Shown: positions 23,375 to 35,107 of the stretch, in pieces
How the letters are laid out: each line of letters begins with the position of its first letter
Numbering within the stretch: the stretch's first letter is position 1
Origin: Tillus elongatus
Lineage: Eukaryota; Arthropoda; Insecta; Coleoptera; Cleridae
Reading direction: 5' to 3'
Length of the DNA stretch: 64,000 bases
NCBI GenBank assembly: GCA_964006375.1
Contig: OZ023265.1
Span: 15,421,252-15,485,251, forward strand
Program-made: the position numbers and the translations under genes
The notes under the pieces: model-generated
The model's database searches: none
Told to the model about the DNA's origin: nothing
Seen by the model: the letters and a program-made list of their open reading frames with translations, nothing else

Positions 23375-23924
23375 TATATTTGCAACAATGACACGGCATC
23401 TTATGCACAAGACAGAGAAACAAGCGTGTAAGGAAGAAATATTATTTTATGGAAATGCTATAAATCAGTAGCGGGTCCTGATTTCGAGAGTGGGTAAAGC
23501 AGAATCCCCGTGGCTCCAAAGGGGGGCGAAGGGGGCCGTAGCCCCCCTTGGCGCCGCAGCCCAAAACTTTAAAAAAAATTCAAGGGCACGCGTTCTTCTC
23601 GCACTTCAAAATTTAAATGAAAAATCCATTTGTACAAAAAGAGAGACTTTCACAAAGCATAATGACCACGAATACTGGATGAGAGGACATAAATAAATAA
23701 ATTTATTATTATCTACATTATTTCTTCCACCGTACGCACAGGCTACGGTAATATAATACTATTATGAAAATATGTTTCTAGTAGAACGCCCTACAAGCAT
23801 TTTTTGCCGAACTCAATGCCCTTCTCTTTTTTTTATAACTTGAAATTTTATATCTAATATTTTATTATTCTGAAATTATTCTTTCCTTTATTTATTTTAT
23901 AACCGCAACATAATAGAAGTCTGG
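23375..23924. other. Unassigned DNA with a GC-rich hairpin
   Basis: 23500-23570 is strikingly GC-rich for this window (GGGGGGCGAAGGGGGCCGTAG). AAGGGGGC and GCCCCCCTT around 23529-23550 form an 8-9-bp hairpin with a CGTA-type loop. A 68-codon frame crosses it but shows no known domain. Confidence 0.4.
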
Positions 23925-25085
23925 ACGCAGAAAGTGCGTTATGAAAGTACATTTTAATAAAAATATGTTTGCTAGCAAATTAATGCAAGTAGGTATTAAT
24001 TTGGTTATCGGTATAACCTATATAGTAGAAGCAATGTACCATATTTTATCAAAATAGCTTATTGTTTGAAAATGCATAAAAAGTTTCCGAAGATAAATTT
24101 AAAATGTTTCCGAGAAAACTGGTTTCCTAGCCAACGAACCTTAGCTTAAGTTTGAAGCATTTAATGAAATGCTACCAAAAGGCACTTACTGCGTCTCGAT
24201 ATTTTCTTACAAACATGCATCATATTTCGATTAAAATACAATGAAATAAGGGATATCAGAAAAAAAGTTGTACGTATCACCAACGACTTATGGGCCACTT
24301 GCCAAAATAATTTTATAAGATGCAACTCAAGGCACCCTATAATTAACGTATAGAATTATGTTGAGCTTTACCATAGAAATGCGCCACCCTGTATATATGT
24401 AAGTAGATAAAAACTGAAACTAAACACGGATATAAGGTCTAGGGGGTCTAGGTTGAACTCATTTGAAGAAATCTATTTAAAATTCAAAAGTCGCCATCTC
24501 CTCCTTAGTTTTCTACGAAATTTAGCTAAAAATTGTACACCGTTAAACCATAAACTTAACTAAACCTACAGCCAAGACATCAGAGAAAGGGTTTATTGGA
24601 AATGAATTTTGTGTAAAAATTTTAGTAAAATGAATGACGATGACGGTTGAAGCTGAAACTTAAGGGTTTGTAGAACACTCTGCTTGTGACATTTTCTTTA
24701 CAAAGCTCGTATTTGCTTCAGGTTCTTTGCCTAAATGTTGCCAATTTTTACGTTTTAAATCGCGAGTTTGGCGTATTGAGGAAAACCCTAAACTTTTTTT
24801 CTTTAAATGCCTCTAACTTTTTTGCTTTCAACTAATTTACAAACCTAAATTTTGCTACATGGTTCACTTTGTGTAATACAAATATGCGCTGGTTGCCCTC
24901 ACTTTGTTATATCCGGAGATATACACATTTTACAAAAAAAAAACACAAAATTTTCCGGAAAAACCTGTGTCGATTTTCCTGGCTAACGAACTTTCAAGCC
25001 ACTTGCAAAAGGAAGGTACCTACCAAATTTTACCAAAAACGGCACATTATTTTTTGAGTTGTCGATGTGATACATTCAGTTTTGC
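23925..25085 (+). repeat. Rep1 repeat copy (i), without expanded (TA)n
   Basis: Alpha 23925-24194 (ends ACGCAGAAAGTGCGTTAT and GGCACTTACTGCGT), beta with the gamma-like insert and an unexpanded CCTGTATATATGTAAG at about 24390, then the distal half to ATTTTTTGAGTTGTCGATG (25080). At the position where other copies have (TA)n this one has only TGATACATT. Confidence 0.85.
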
Positions 25086-26017
25086 TGGTTTTTAATTAAA
25101 TTAGTTATTGGATTATGTTTTCTTATTTTAATAAATAATGAAAAAGTTCCCCAAAATGTAAAAAAAAATCGTTTTTATTTTCTTTCCATAAAAACGCTTA
25201 AAGTTATGGAAAAAATTCAAGAGATCTTTTTTTTTCCAAAAATAAGTAGTCATGTGAAAATGACTTTCATTTTGAGATAAAGCAGCAGCGTATTATACTT
25301 TTTATTCACAATATTCAGGGTCGCATCAATAGGGGCGCCACTAAATGAACAACGGAACTGCACAATGCACTTTGAAGCAGACTGCAAACTCTGCATCACT
25401 GTGTCGTTATAATAGTCGCCAACACAATGGCATGTGTGACGTTGTCATGACAACCATTGCGTGCAAACTACAAGAAAGCGAGGCAGCATTTGTGTATAAA
25501 GGAATCTGCGTCAGTCGTCGGTTCAGTTGCTCTGCAGTAGCCTGTAACACATAATACGCTGCGTGTTGGAGCATACATAACATTCAGTTTCAGAGATAAG
25601 GGGGTTGCAAATTATATCGTTTCGTATAATACCATAAAAAACATTATTAACTGCGGCGGCGTAACTAAACATTTTTATGGGGTACCAAGTGAATTTGGGA
25701 GAATAAAAAAATTAAGATTATGGAGGATTTTGAATAAAAAGGTTTACCAAAAAACGTAGGTGAAACAGCGCTTCACCTGCGTCACCTGACGATCCGCCAC
25801 TGCTATAAATATATAGGTGATTTTAACTTTATGTATCTTATCTATGTAAAAAATTACAAAAAGAATCTTTTGAAATAACTTTTTAAAACATGTTAAAAAT
25901 AAGAAGTCTAGATTTTCAATGTGACGCTGTAGATCACTATGCGGAACTGCCACAGTTTGGTGTAAGCGACCATGTGGTCCCGCGTTGCCCCGACCCCGCT
26001 TTTCAAAGTAGTTCCCA
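25086..26017. other. Unassigned DNA, possible promoter inside
   Basis: 25320-25560 is less AT-rich and is described separately as a possible core promoter. The remainder shows nothing recognisable. Confidence 0.35.
25441..25530 (+). promoter_or_regulatory. Possible core promoter: palindrome, TATA box, initiator
   Basis: A perfect 14-bp palindrome GTTGTCATGACAAC (25441-25454) lies 41 bases upstream of TATAAA (25495-25500). TTCAGTTG (A at about 25525) is a good arthropod initiator (TCAGTY) about 30 bases downstream. Spacing fits a TATA-Inr promoter. No gene or LTR is recognised downstream, so it could belong to an unrecognised retroelement or be chance. Confidence 0.25.
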
Positions 26018-26282
26018 CGATTGGACAGTTTGAACTCAACGGACTACTTGCCCGGCAAACTTGGCTGCGTGCCCTATAAAAGTCTAAATTACATTTTTAT
26101 ACAAAATAAGTACGGAACAAGATCCTTTGAGTAAAATATATTCTTCTCTTGAAAATTACAAAGAGTTATGAATCATCGATAAACAAATTCTTACACTTTA
26201 AACGTTCCCCTAATACAAAACTGTTCCCTGGCAATGCAAAACTTGGTTATGCTGAAATTTAAATAAAACATTAATTAATTGG
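26018..26282 (+). repeat. ~288-bp tandem repeat, unit 1
   Basis: CGATTGGACAGTTTGAACTC ... GTGCCCTATAAAAGTC ... ATGAATCATCGATAAAC ... TTAATTAATTGG. Nearly identical to unit 2 at 27642. It was split from unit 2 by a LINE insertion. Contains a TATAAAAG. Confidence 0.85.
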
Positions 26283-27605
26283 GACAGGCTGTGCTTTTTA
26301 TTCCCAAGACGGTAGATACCAAAACATTAAATTAAATAATATAGCATCTATTTACACTGCGGAGGCATATGCCTTGTATGAAGCATTTCAATGGTCAACT
26401 GAAAACAAAATTAAATATACTCTAATATTATCAAATTCCAAATCAGTTCTGCTTTCACTTAAAAATTACACCAAACATGGCAAAAATCCAGTAATATTGA
26501 CATTATCAGTCTGTATCAGTCGATAGAGGATGGTGGTAATCGAGTCATATTTATGTGGATAAAAGGGCACACTGGACTAGCAGGCAACGAAATAGCTGAC
26601 AAACTAGCTAAAAAATCTATTGAAAGTCCAAACAAAATAATAAACTGGATTACTGCTGACGGCGTAAATCAAAAAAATAAATTTGAAATAAGGAAAACGT
26701 GGGAAATTTTTTGGCATGAGTTTGTTAACAAAACAACTAATCGATTTACACTTATTCATCCAATGTTTCCTAAAAAAATTCCACATATTGACGAATTTAT
26801 TATGCCAAGGTACTATACTACTATAATTACCAGAATGAAGCTGAATCACGGCTGCTTTCCACAACACCTACCTAAAATAGGCATTAGTAACAATCCTTGT
26901 TGTACATGTGACCAGTTACCTAGGAACTTTAGAACACCTCATGTTTCAGTGCAGTTTGTATAACCCGATACGTAAACAACTCTGGAAAGAACTCAAGGAT
27001 GCAGGAGTAGAGTTTCCTGTGAACTTAGCAACACGTATTTGTACAAATAGCCTGAAAATCTATAATATACTTATAAAATTCATTCGGCATACAAAAATCA
27101 AAATTTAGTTTGCTATTTCTCTATATGTGTATTTTAGAATTAGCCTTAGTTAAGAATAATATTAATATAAATTTAGTTTTCCTACTGCCTCACCTTTTGT
27201 TTTTTATCCTATGTCATTAGCTGTCCAGTGTTAGTTTAAAAAAATGCCCTGAAGAACACCTGGGCGAGAAGCGAGTATCCTTTGTTTCTATCCTTAATAA
27301 TAAGTAAGAACACAAATATTTATATTTTGACAAAATTGATATGTTAGAAGATAAATATTGCTTATGCTATAGCCATTTAGAAATAGTCATACTCTGTAAG
27401 AGCTTACACATAAAGGTACGTCTATCGCTTTAACCTTCCCTATTGCTGTAAGTATTGATATCCATGCAACAAATTATAAATATATTTGAAGGAGAATCGA
27501 TTTTTATAACAATGTATAGGTATAACAATGGCACAAATTTACTGCAGAGTTTTGTGGCCAATGGACGTAATGTCCGAAGCCAATTCCTTCCACACATACA
27601 CACAC
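26283..27605 (+). mobile_element. LINE-E: 5'-truncated RNase H-bearing LINE with 13-bp target duplication
   Basis: Flanked by ATTAATTAATTGG at 26270-26282 and 27606-27618, a 13-bp direct repeat. The host tandem repeat is contiguous once 26283-27618 is removed. The 3' end is a CA-rich tail (ACACATACACACACAC). Carries the C-terminal ORF relic described next. Confidence 0.88.
26335..27108 (+). pseudogene. LINE-E RNase H and C-terminal zinc region relic
   Basis: RNase H: AEAYALYEAF (second catalytic Glu) at about 26362, TLILSNSKSVLLSL (DSK Asp changed to Asn) at about 26419, then after a frameshift IKGHTGLAGNEIADKLAKK from 26559 (conserved His, Asn and last Asp). The linker WEIFWHEFVNKTT is followed by CCTCDQL (26900) and, one frame away, TLEHLMFQCSLYNPIR: the CCHC motif typical of I- and LOA-type LINE C termini. 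Stop at 27106. The RT lies upstream and is missing. RNase H in these LINEs removes the RNA template during integration. Confidence 0.88.
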
Positions 27606-27618
27606 ATTAATTAATTGG

Positions 27619-27925
27619 TTATGTGCAGAGAGGTACGAGCGCGATTGGATAGTTTTAACTCAACGGACTAATTGCCCGGCAAACTCGGCTGCGTGCCCTA
27701 TAAAAGTCTAAATTACATTTTTATACAAAATAAGTACGGAACAAGATCTTTTGGGTAAAATCTTTTCCTCTCTTGAAAATTACAAAGAGTTATGAATCAT
27801 CGATAAACAAATTGTTACACTTTAAACGTTCCCCTAATACAAAACTGTTCCCTGGTAATGCAAAACTTGGTTATGCTGAAATTTAAATAAAACAATAATT
27901 AATTGGTTATGTGCAGAGGTACGAG
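27619..27925 (+). repeat. ~288-bp tandem repeat, unit 2 and partial unit
   Basis: GTTATGTGCAGAG..GTACGAGCGC occurs on both sides of the unit (27618 and 27907), showing tandem arrangement with a period near 288 once the LINE is removed. No coding content recognised. Confidence 0.85.
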
Positions 27926-28345
27926 CGCTGCGCTTGTATCAAAGAGTTCGCGAATTAGTTTATCTGCTGACTGCAACTGTTATAAATTTATAGTTAATGG
28001 CCACTGTCGGATAGAACAATTTATAAATCATGCTAGAATGGATCGTAAAAAGCCAATTTAAATTTATAAATCTCCAGCCATTGTTTATGTATATAATTCT
28101 GCAAATGAGCTTGTAGTGTGAAAGCGTAGCTTACATAAAAGCATTTTTGAAACTGCATTAATATTGAAATAACTACATAAAATAAGCTCCATTTTACGAG
28201 CTTTCCGCTGTATGTTTTCGTTTTAATATGGCAATTAATATGACACAAATACTTCAAAGAACAAAAACCAATTGTTTGCTAGATTTTATATCAAAAAATG
28301 TCTAGCTATATTAGCTGGCCTTAAGCCTGTCAAAGAAGTTTCGGG
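27926..28345. other. Unassigned AT-rich DNA
   Basis: Nothing recognised. Confidence 0.4.
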
Positions 28346-28385
28346 ACGCAGCAAGTGCGTTATAGTAGCGAATTTTCGTAAGAAT
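28346..28385 (+). repeat. Solo Rep1 alpha terminus
   Basis: ACGCAGCAAGTGCGTTATAG then TAGCGAATTTTCGTAAGAAT. The rest of Rep1 is absent. A second solo end with the same TAAGAAT continuation is at 46525. Confidence 0.8.
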
Positions 28386-28974
28386 TGTACATTATTATTA
28401 TACGGCATATTAGTCAAGTTAATACTTTAAATTTACACAGGCCTTGAAGATCGATTTTAGAGCTCCTGGTAAGCGCACATTTGAAGAATTCTTTCAAAAG
28501 TGTTACCATCGATATCTCTCTATTATCAAAAAACTCTTCCGTTTTAACTCATTTAGAGAAAAATGCCCAAAACTCAAGTTGCTACGAAGGTAAAGAACTA
28601 AATTTTGCTATATCTGTAGATAGTGTAATCCTCTTTAAAAGAAACTTGTATTACAAATTTCATTAAAGTTATACAGAAGATTTCCAGAAGGAAAGTTAAT
28701 TCATATTTAGAAAAGTAAAGTATCTACCAAATTATAAACGTAGCAGTTGTTTTTCCTTATTAATCGCCAGTATGATTTCGTTTCAGTTGACCTAATGAAA
28801 TCTGTTTTTTTTTATAACAATTACAACAATAACAAAATTATAATTTCAGACTCAAAGGTGACAAACTTATTTAGGCGTTTTAAACAAAAATGAGATCTTG
28901 TTCAAAACGTATGAAATCTGTGCATTATTGTTTCTCCAAATATGAAAATAAAACATTAAAAAAAGATACATGCA
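28386..28974. other. Unassigned DNA
   Basis: 28450-28700 contains a 61-codon frame without recognisable features. Nothing else seen. Confidence 0.35.
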
Positions 28975-29055
28975 TCCAGCTGGATTCCATCGCGTCACTT
29001 CCTACGTGGGAGGCGAGCATGATAACCGCTACGCTATCTGGTCAGCCGTGAAGAA
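28975..29055 (-). other. tRNA-like / SINE-head-like segment
   Basis: Minus strand: TAGCGTAGCGGTTATCATGC is a good A box/D arm. It is followed by CTCGCCTCCCACGTAGG, which resembles an anticodon arm with loop CTCCCAC. The T arm (GCGATGGAATCCAGC) is degenerate relative to GGTTCGAATCC. A decayed tRNA-derived SINE head or tRNA pseudogene is most likely. Confidence 0.45.
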
Positions 29056-29811
29056 GGGTTTTACTTGTGTCATACCGTAGATCGGCTCCATGCCCAGGAT
29101 ATTATATTCAAAGTATACATAATTAATTAATTACAGAAAATTGGGTAGTAGAATTACCATTGAAACACATCCCACGGCTGTTTCAGTCTTATATGACGTC
29201 TTATGTTAAGTTTCAAGATAAAAGGAACTATTTTAAAATAATTTTTAAAAGACTTGGCTTTATTTTTTTTTTAATTTCTGATACATTATTATGCGACAGC
29301 ACATATCTATGCTGCGCTAAAACTGTGTTTGAGGCTGCTAATAAAGCTACAAATATAGTGTATTTTAATAATTGATTGAATCGCCCAGTTAAATAACAAT
29401 CACTCGGCACATTTTTAATTTCATGTCGCCTGTCATTTTCCATAACTGCGGACGAGATTTCACGATTGTGGGTTCGGGTATTATGTTTTCTGCCTGTGCC
29501 TGGTATATATTTGGTTTGGTTACCGTTGCAGTATGGTTTATACCTGTTGTATGAATTAATCTACGCGCGGTTGTTAACTACTCAGTCTGTCAGCCATTGG
29601 ACTTTAACCACTAAGTCGTTTCAACGCATGTCTTTGAGATTATATTTTTAATTTGGAAAAAACTCTAAATTTTGTGGACCAAATTACTTAAAATTCACAA
29701 CATATGTTTATTTTCACTATTTCTAGCCACATGTGAAATATCATTCCAGTTATTCTGATACTCACAAAAATATAGCGTTTTCAAAAAGTTTTCCGGATTT
29801 TCCACCGGAAA
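29056..29811. other. Unassigned AT-rich DNA
   Basis: No recognised feature up to the 5' end of LINE-A copy 2. Confidence 0.4.
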
Positions 29812-31432
29812 AGCTAAAAAGGTACTAAAGACTATCTCTTCTCTTAATACCAGGAAAGCCTCTGGCCTTGACCAGAGCCCCGCAATTGTTCTCAAAAAAT
29901 GCGCACCAGAACTTGCTCCTGTCCTGACTCGTCTGTTTCAGACATCTTACAATAGAGGCATATTCCCTAGTAACTGGAAAACTGCTCGAGTACAACCCGT
30001 CCCCAAGAAAGGAGCCAAAGCTCTTCCAAAGCAACTTAAGGCTTATTTCTCTCCTTTCAGTCGTCTCTAATGTGATGGAAAAGTATGTAAACACCGAATT
30101 AATAAAATTTCTTGAAAAACACAGTCTAATCCACGACAGGCAGTATGGATCCCGACAGCGCAGATCAACTGCCGATCTCCTTTCCTTTCTCATCAATTCT
30201 TGGAGCAAGTACATGGATCTGCACGATGAATCCCAGGTTGTCGCTCTAGACATATCCAAAGCATTCGACTAGGTCTGGCATGCAGCGCTGCTTATAAAAC
30301 TTCTGGTATATGGTCTACCACCAAAACTCTGTACCTGGACAGCAAATTTTCTCTCCAACCGAAGCATTTCTGTTGTCGTGGACGGCCACTACTCTAAACT
30401 GTGTCCAATTAATGCAGGAGTCCCTCAAGGTTCGGCTTTAGCCCCTACTTTGTTTCTTCTCCACATCAATGACCTCCTCTCTAGCACATCCAGCCCAGTT
30501 CACAGTTACGCGAACGACAGCACCCTCTACTCAAATATACAATATTCTAAGTCTGTCTCTTTAGCAGAATTAGATGAGGATCGCAGACTCATGGAGGGTT
30601 CTATCTCTGTGTATCTCAAAAAAATATTAGACTGGGGAAGTAGAAATATTGCACAATTCAACTCCACAAATCTCAGTCTTGCTTTCTATCTCATAAGATA
30701 TACACCAGCCCTACACCCATCACAATGAACAACCAAGTTATTCAAAGTAATGAGTCATTTTCACTTGTTGGCATTTCTCTGGATCAACATGGCACCAACA
30801 TGTCATATCCAATTGCAGAAGCGGCTGCTAAGAAATTAGGTTTCCTCTACCGCGCTCGCAAATACCTTTTACCAGCTAATCTGTATACCTTATATACTTC
30901 ACAAATAAGGCCAAACCTCGAATACTGCTCCCACATCTGGGATGCCGCTGCCGCTTCTACACTCGCTATTCTGGACTCCATTCAAGAGAGAGAGATATAC
31001 TTCTCATGGGTGACCCTACCCTCACCCAAACGCTGCCATCCCTTGCCCACCAACGTGCCGTTGGTCACCTCTCTCTCTCTCTCTCTCTCTCTGTTCTATA
31101 GATATCTGTACGGGCACTACTCAGAGGAACTTTCTTCCATAGTTCTTCCACCTGCTGCCACCAACAGATCTACCAGGGGAACAGAGCTAATGCGCCCTTT
31201 AACTGTTCAGTTCACTAGACATAGAACATCTTGTTATGCCCGCTCTTTTGTCCCGAAGACTTCCAAGTTGTGGAATTCCTTGCCGGCACATTTTTTTCCT
31301 TCTCCTCCGAACCTTCAAACCTTCAAGTCCAGAATTAACAAGTTGCCTCTTTCCTCCTCGTCGACACCCATGGTACGATAGTATTTAGGCTGTGAGCCCC
31401 TGTGGTGTGTTGTTGAAATAAAACATAAAAAA
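29812..31432 (+). pseudogene. LINE-A copy 2: reverse transcriptase to poly(A)
   Basis: 5'-truncated. RT in three frames: KASGLDQSPAIVLKKCAPEL, then WKTARVQPVPKKG (frameshift near 30035), QVVALDISKAFD with a stop right after (30270; palm-A Asp kept), GVPQGSALAPTLFLLHINDL (30418), and SYANDSTLYS where the catalytic YADD is YAND. The C-terminal domain from 30725 includes YTSQIRPNLEYCSHIWDAAA and ends ...PLSSSSTPMVR at 31381. An in-frame (CT)n tract (31070-31091) encodes SLSLSLSL. The 3' UTR ends GTTGTTGAAATAAAACATAAAAAAA at 31432. Dead by at least three lesions. Confidence 0.92.
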
Positions 31433-31745
31433 ATTCTCCTATATTAGGGAATAAATTGGCCAGGGCTGGCAGTCCACAAAATTTTTAGGTTGTTGTACAC
31501 AGTCTCTCTTCTATATCATTTTGTGTTATTTGGAGCTGCCGTGACAACATACTACCTGGTTCGTATCGAGATGACGACCCTGTCGTACATATCACAATGT
31601 TCTAGGAGGCTGGCTACGATAGCCGTATTACTTTATAGGTGTGTTCTCGCTGTAATTAGTATACCGTACTGATGAGCTCTAATTAGAGCAAAATCGGTCT
31701 GCGGTTATAAGTATGGCGAGAATATATCTAGCCTTACTCGTATAG
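31433..31745 (+). repeat. FamC copy next to LINE-A2 tail
   Basis: CCTATATTAGGGAATAAATT ... TTTTGTGTTATTTGGAGC ... GACAACATACTACCTGG ... TATTACTTTATAGGTGTG ... CTAGCCTTACTCG: one diverged unit, in the same orientation as 7286. Confidence 0.8.
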
Positions 31746-32704
31746 TGTAGTTATCACCAAAGCAAAGCTTATTATATTAGTCTTAATTACAGCGCAATAA
31801 ATATTTGTAAGGGGTTATTATTTAAATACACATACTTGAAATTAGTTGGGTGAAAATTAAAGCCTGAAATAATGGTCTTCTGAAAGTGACATGACTGTGG
31901 TCGTTTGTAACAAACCATGCGAGATCCCAGGCGAATTTATTTGTCGGAGTAACACAAAAAATAATTAACGAATGAAATTTATGTGAGGCAAAGCATAAAG
32001 CTCAGTGAAAATACACATAATGTAAAAGCTTGATGCATTCGCTTCTCCAGGCAAAGCGTACTACATAATGGCTCTGTAATGTGGAAAAATAGAAATACAC
32101 AAAGACACGCTTTGTGTAATGGTTATGTATTGGTATCAGAGCGGGGCCATAAGAACATGTGAGCGCATTTCTATACATTAAGTTACCTACATTTTCTTTA
32201 GTGATGCTCTTTTCAAATAGAAACATTAATGTGTTTGTGAAGGAATATGAAACTTAAAGATTTATTGGACAACAAAACAGTGCATATAGCATTAGTGAGA
32301 CGGTGGCTAAACGAACACGTTCAAAGTCAACATAAGATCAAAAATAATGCATTAGGGTAAGCGGCAGTTTAGGGGGAGTACCGTTCCAAAGCTCTTATTA
32401 TTTGTAGTATGTGAAATGACAGAATTTCAACAAAAAAAAGTATTGTGAGTTATGCCGACAAATTTAAAATAATCTAAATTATCTCAGCTCTTGCTATAAA
32501 GTTATACCTTAGAGAGTACTCCCAAATCTTTTAAAACACCCAGTACAGTATGCACACTAAAAAGGAAGCTACTAACGTTATCTGAGAGATATCGGCAACG
32601 AAAGTCCATAAATGCGACAGGAAGTATTTATAGTTTTATAGATATATTGCTAATTAAATACTCGATGAAAGACTTCTGATCCAGACAATAAATTGTATAA
32701 AAAC
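31746..32704. other. Unassigned AT-rich DNA
   Basis: No coding or repeat feature recognised. Confidence 0.4.
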
Positions 32705-32745
32705 CCCTACGCGTTTCGGCTAACTAGTAGCCATCTGCAGGAGCA
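32705..32745 (-). other. Hammerhead-like / Penelope-terminus-like motif
   Basis: Minus strand CTGCAGA-T-GGCTA-CTAG-TTAGCC-GAAACGCG: a 5-bp stem and the GAAA element of a hammerhead core, with CTGCAGA in place of CTGATGA. Similar elements are at 13128, 19543 and 48856. Confidence 0.4.
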
Positions 32746-32853
32746 AATTTAAAATACAATAAAATGTCTGTCAGAAAGCGTTGTTTTCTGGTAGGCAATT
32801 TTGTCGGTTAAAGCGCAATAATTTCAAGGAAAACAATACAAAAATTATTCTAT

Positions 32854-33585
32854 TCATAACAGATGCTCTATTTGACGGCCATTCTGTCTTATACATAAAC
32901 GATATCGTCTTAGAAATGATCCTCTTAGTCTTCTTAGGCTTGAAATTTCATGATCTGTGTTCTGATTCTTTAACGTCCACCTGCCCGGGTAGGTCTGATT
33001 CAAGTATTGCCTTACTGCTAAGGCAGAGTGGGCTGGGCATTCATCATTTTGAAGCCAAATTGTTCTCCAAAGTTCTAATGAGGTGTCTTTCAGCAGCTCT
33101 GACAAACTGTGTTATAAAAACGCCAAATATCTTTCGCCATTTAACGTAGGGCGCAGTTCCACTGGTCCCAAAAGTGTTTTGTTAAAAATAGCGGCCCAGA
33201 GATTTATCTTAAATTGATGCTGTAACCGATCCTCACTGAACTCATGTGGATCTTCAATTTTCCAACTATGAAAGTTATGGAGGTTCATGTAACAAATCAT
33301 TTGTACATGCTGACACGCCACTCCATAAAACTTTATCGAAGAAATTGGGATCTTGTATGATTTTTCTTAACATAATTTCGCAAAATCGCTTGCGCCGTGC
33401 GTATTCACGCAGTTCCAAAATTTGGATCTTCTGAATATGGTACCCATACCTTTTTAAAATTCTATGAGTAGTAGACGTTGAACAGCAGTTTGCGCGTCTA
33501 GGTTCTTCGATAACAGCGCTGTTAGAATGCCTGGCATCGATTTTGTTGATCGAACTGGACGACCGGACGGCCGAGGGTTTCCCGG
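32854..33585 (-). pseudogene. MLE-3 transposase relic
   Basis: Reading leftward: THRILKRYGYHIQKIQILEL (linker after helix-turn-helix), ARRKRFCEIMLRKI, VLWSGVSACTND where the usual FSDE block has lost its first catalytic Asp, HQFKINLWAAIFNKTLLGPV, LNGERYLAFL, and IWLQNDECPAHSALAVRQYL (second Asp kept). PGRWTLKNQ is then joined directly to the C-terminal tail ...RYRLCIRQNGRQIEHLL (stop 32854), so the SPDLTPLDFFLW block with the third catalytic residue is deleted. The N terminus is cut by Rep1 at about 33588. Same broad family as MLE-1, MLE-2 and MLE-4. Confidence 0.88.
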
Positions 33586-33587
33586 AC

Positions 33588-34585
33588 AATTTTCTGTTTT
33601 CTTTCGAAAAAATTCATATTCGGAAATAACAAAGTAAGGGCAACCAAATTTGCCACACTGGTTTATTAGTAAATTATATGTGTAAATTACCTACCAAAAT
33701 TTAACTCTGTAGGTTAAGAGACAAAAAAGTTATAGACATTAAAAAAATTATCTGGGGTTTTCCTAAAAATGTCAAAGTCGCGATTTAAAACGTCAAAATT
33801 GGCAACATTTAGGCAAAGAACCTTAGACTAATACGAGCTATGGAAAGAAAATGTCTCAAGAATAGTGTTTCGTAAAGCCTGAGCTCTTAGCTTCAACCGT
33901 CATTATCCTTTATTTTACTAAAATGTTTTCAGAAAATTCATTTCAAATAGACGCTTTCTCTGATGCTCTAACAGTATTCTTAGCTATAGAGTTTATCGTT
34001 TAATGGGATATAATTTTTGTCGAATTTTCGTAAAAAATCAATAAAGTTCAATATATCCGTTATTAGACAAGATACGAAAAAAAATTGTACACATTTATTA
34101 AAGGGTATCTTGAGCTACATCTTAAAAAATATTTCTACAATCACAGGATGGGCCAGAAGTCGTTGGTGATACAAATTATTATTATTTTTTAATCGAACAC
34201 GCCTTATCTTATTGTATTTTTGCATTTTCCATCGAAATATAATGCATGTTTGTAAGAAAATAAATTCGGGACGCAGCAAGTGCGTTATGGTAGCGAATTT
34301 TCATTAAAAGCTTGAAATTTGAATAGCTCAATTTGCTATTAACCTATAAGGTTGACCAAGAAACCAGTTTTTTCGGGAACACTTTAAGTTTACTTTTGGA
34401 AAGTTTTGTACATTTTCAAATAACAGTTATTTTAATGAAACATGGCGCATTGTTTCTACTATATAGGTTATCCTGGTTACCAAATTTTATGCCTGCTTTC
34501 TTTAAAAAAACACACATATTTGCTATTAAAAACATTTTAATGAAAATTCACTACCATAACGCACTTGCTGCGTCCAAAACTCTTT
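33588..34585 (-). repeat. Rep1 repeat copy (k), inverted, cleanest alpha block
   Basis: Beta starts abruptly inside the phrase TTTTCTGTTTTCTTTCGAAA, runs to 34260, then alpha at 34271-34574. Alpha ends in inverted repeats of 39 bases with one mismatch (ACGCAGCAAGTGCGTTATGG... against its complement ending ...CTTGCTGCGT). No gamma or (TA)n. Confidence 0.88.
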
Positions 34586-35107
34586 TATTTATTAGCTACC
34601 TGATTTCACTTCCAAATTTACTTTCAATTGTCGACAGTTAATTACTTTTAAGAGATATTCATAATATTTTATACCATTTTAGAATCTCCATACAACAGGG
34701 AAGTTTTTGGAATTATCAGCCAGTAAATTTTACTAACATTTTTTTCAGTACGGAGGTTTATTCCAAATTTAAAAAAAAATTGGGGCAGAAAAGTCCGATT
34801 TTAATTTTTGTCTTCAGATTTTCTGAATAATAATACAACATATTTCTGATTGGTTCGATAACGCTATTATCGAGGATTAACAGGTACAAAAATCACATTC
34901 CGGAAATGTTTTTTTTCTGCATATGGGGGCAGGGGTGCAAAATACCTTAAAAATTGACAATTTTCATTTTTGTCATAAAATTGTCAATATCTTAGAAACC
35001 GTAAAGTTTTTGATAAGCTCATTAGAGTTTTTCTGAAAGGGCTTATGCTAACCTATCTTCATGTGGCGTTTGATTTACGAATTTTGGGACACTTGTGTGT
35101 GTATATA
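34586..35107. other. Unassigned DNA
   Basis: Nothing recognised. Confidence 0.4.

Noticed and set aside
26018..27925. LTR retrotransposon with the 270-bp repeats as LTRs
   Set aside because: The repeats are contiguous tandem units once the LINE and its 13-bp duplication are removed, and the interior has a LINE RNase H rather than gag-pol.
28975..29055. Functional tRNA gene
   Set aside because: A-box and anticodon-like parts are good, but the T arm and acceptor stem do not pair, so only a tRNA-like relic is reported.
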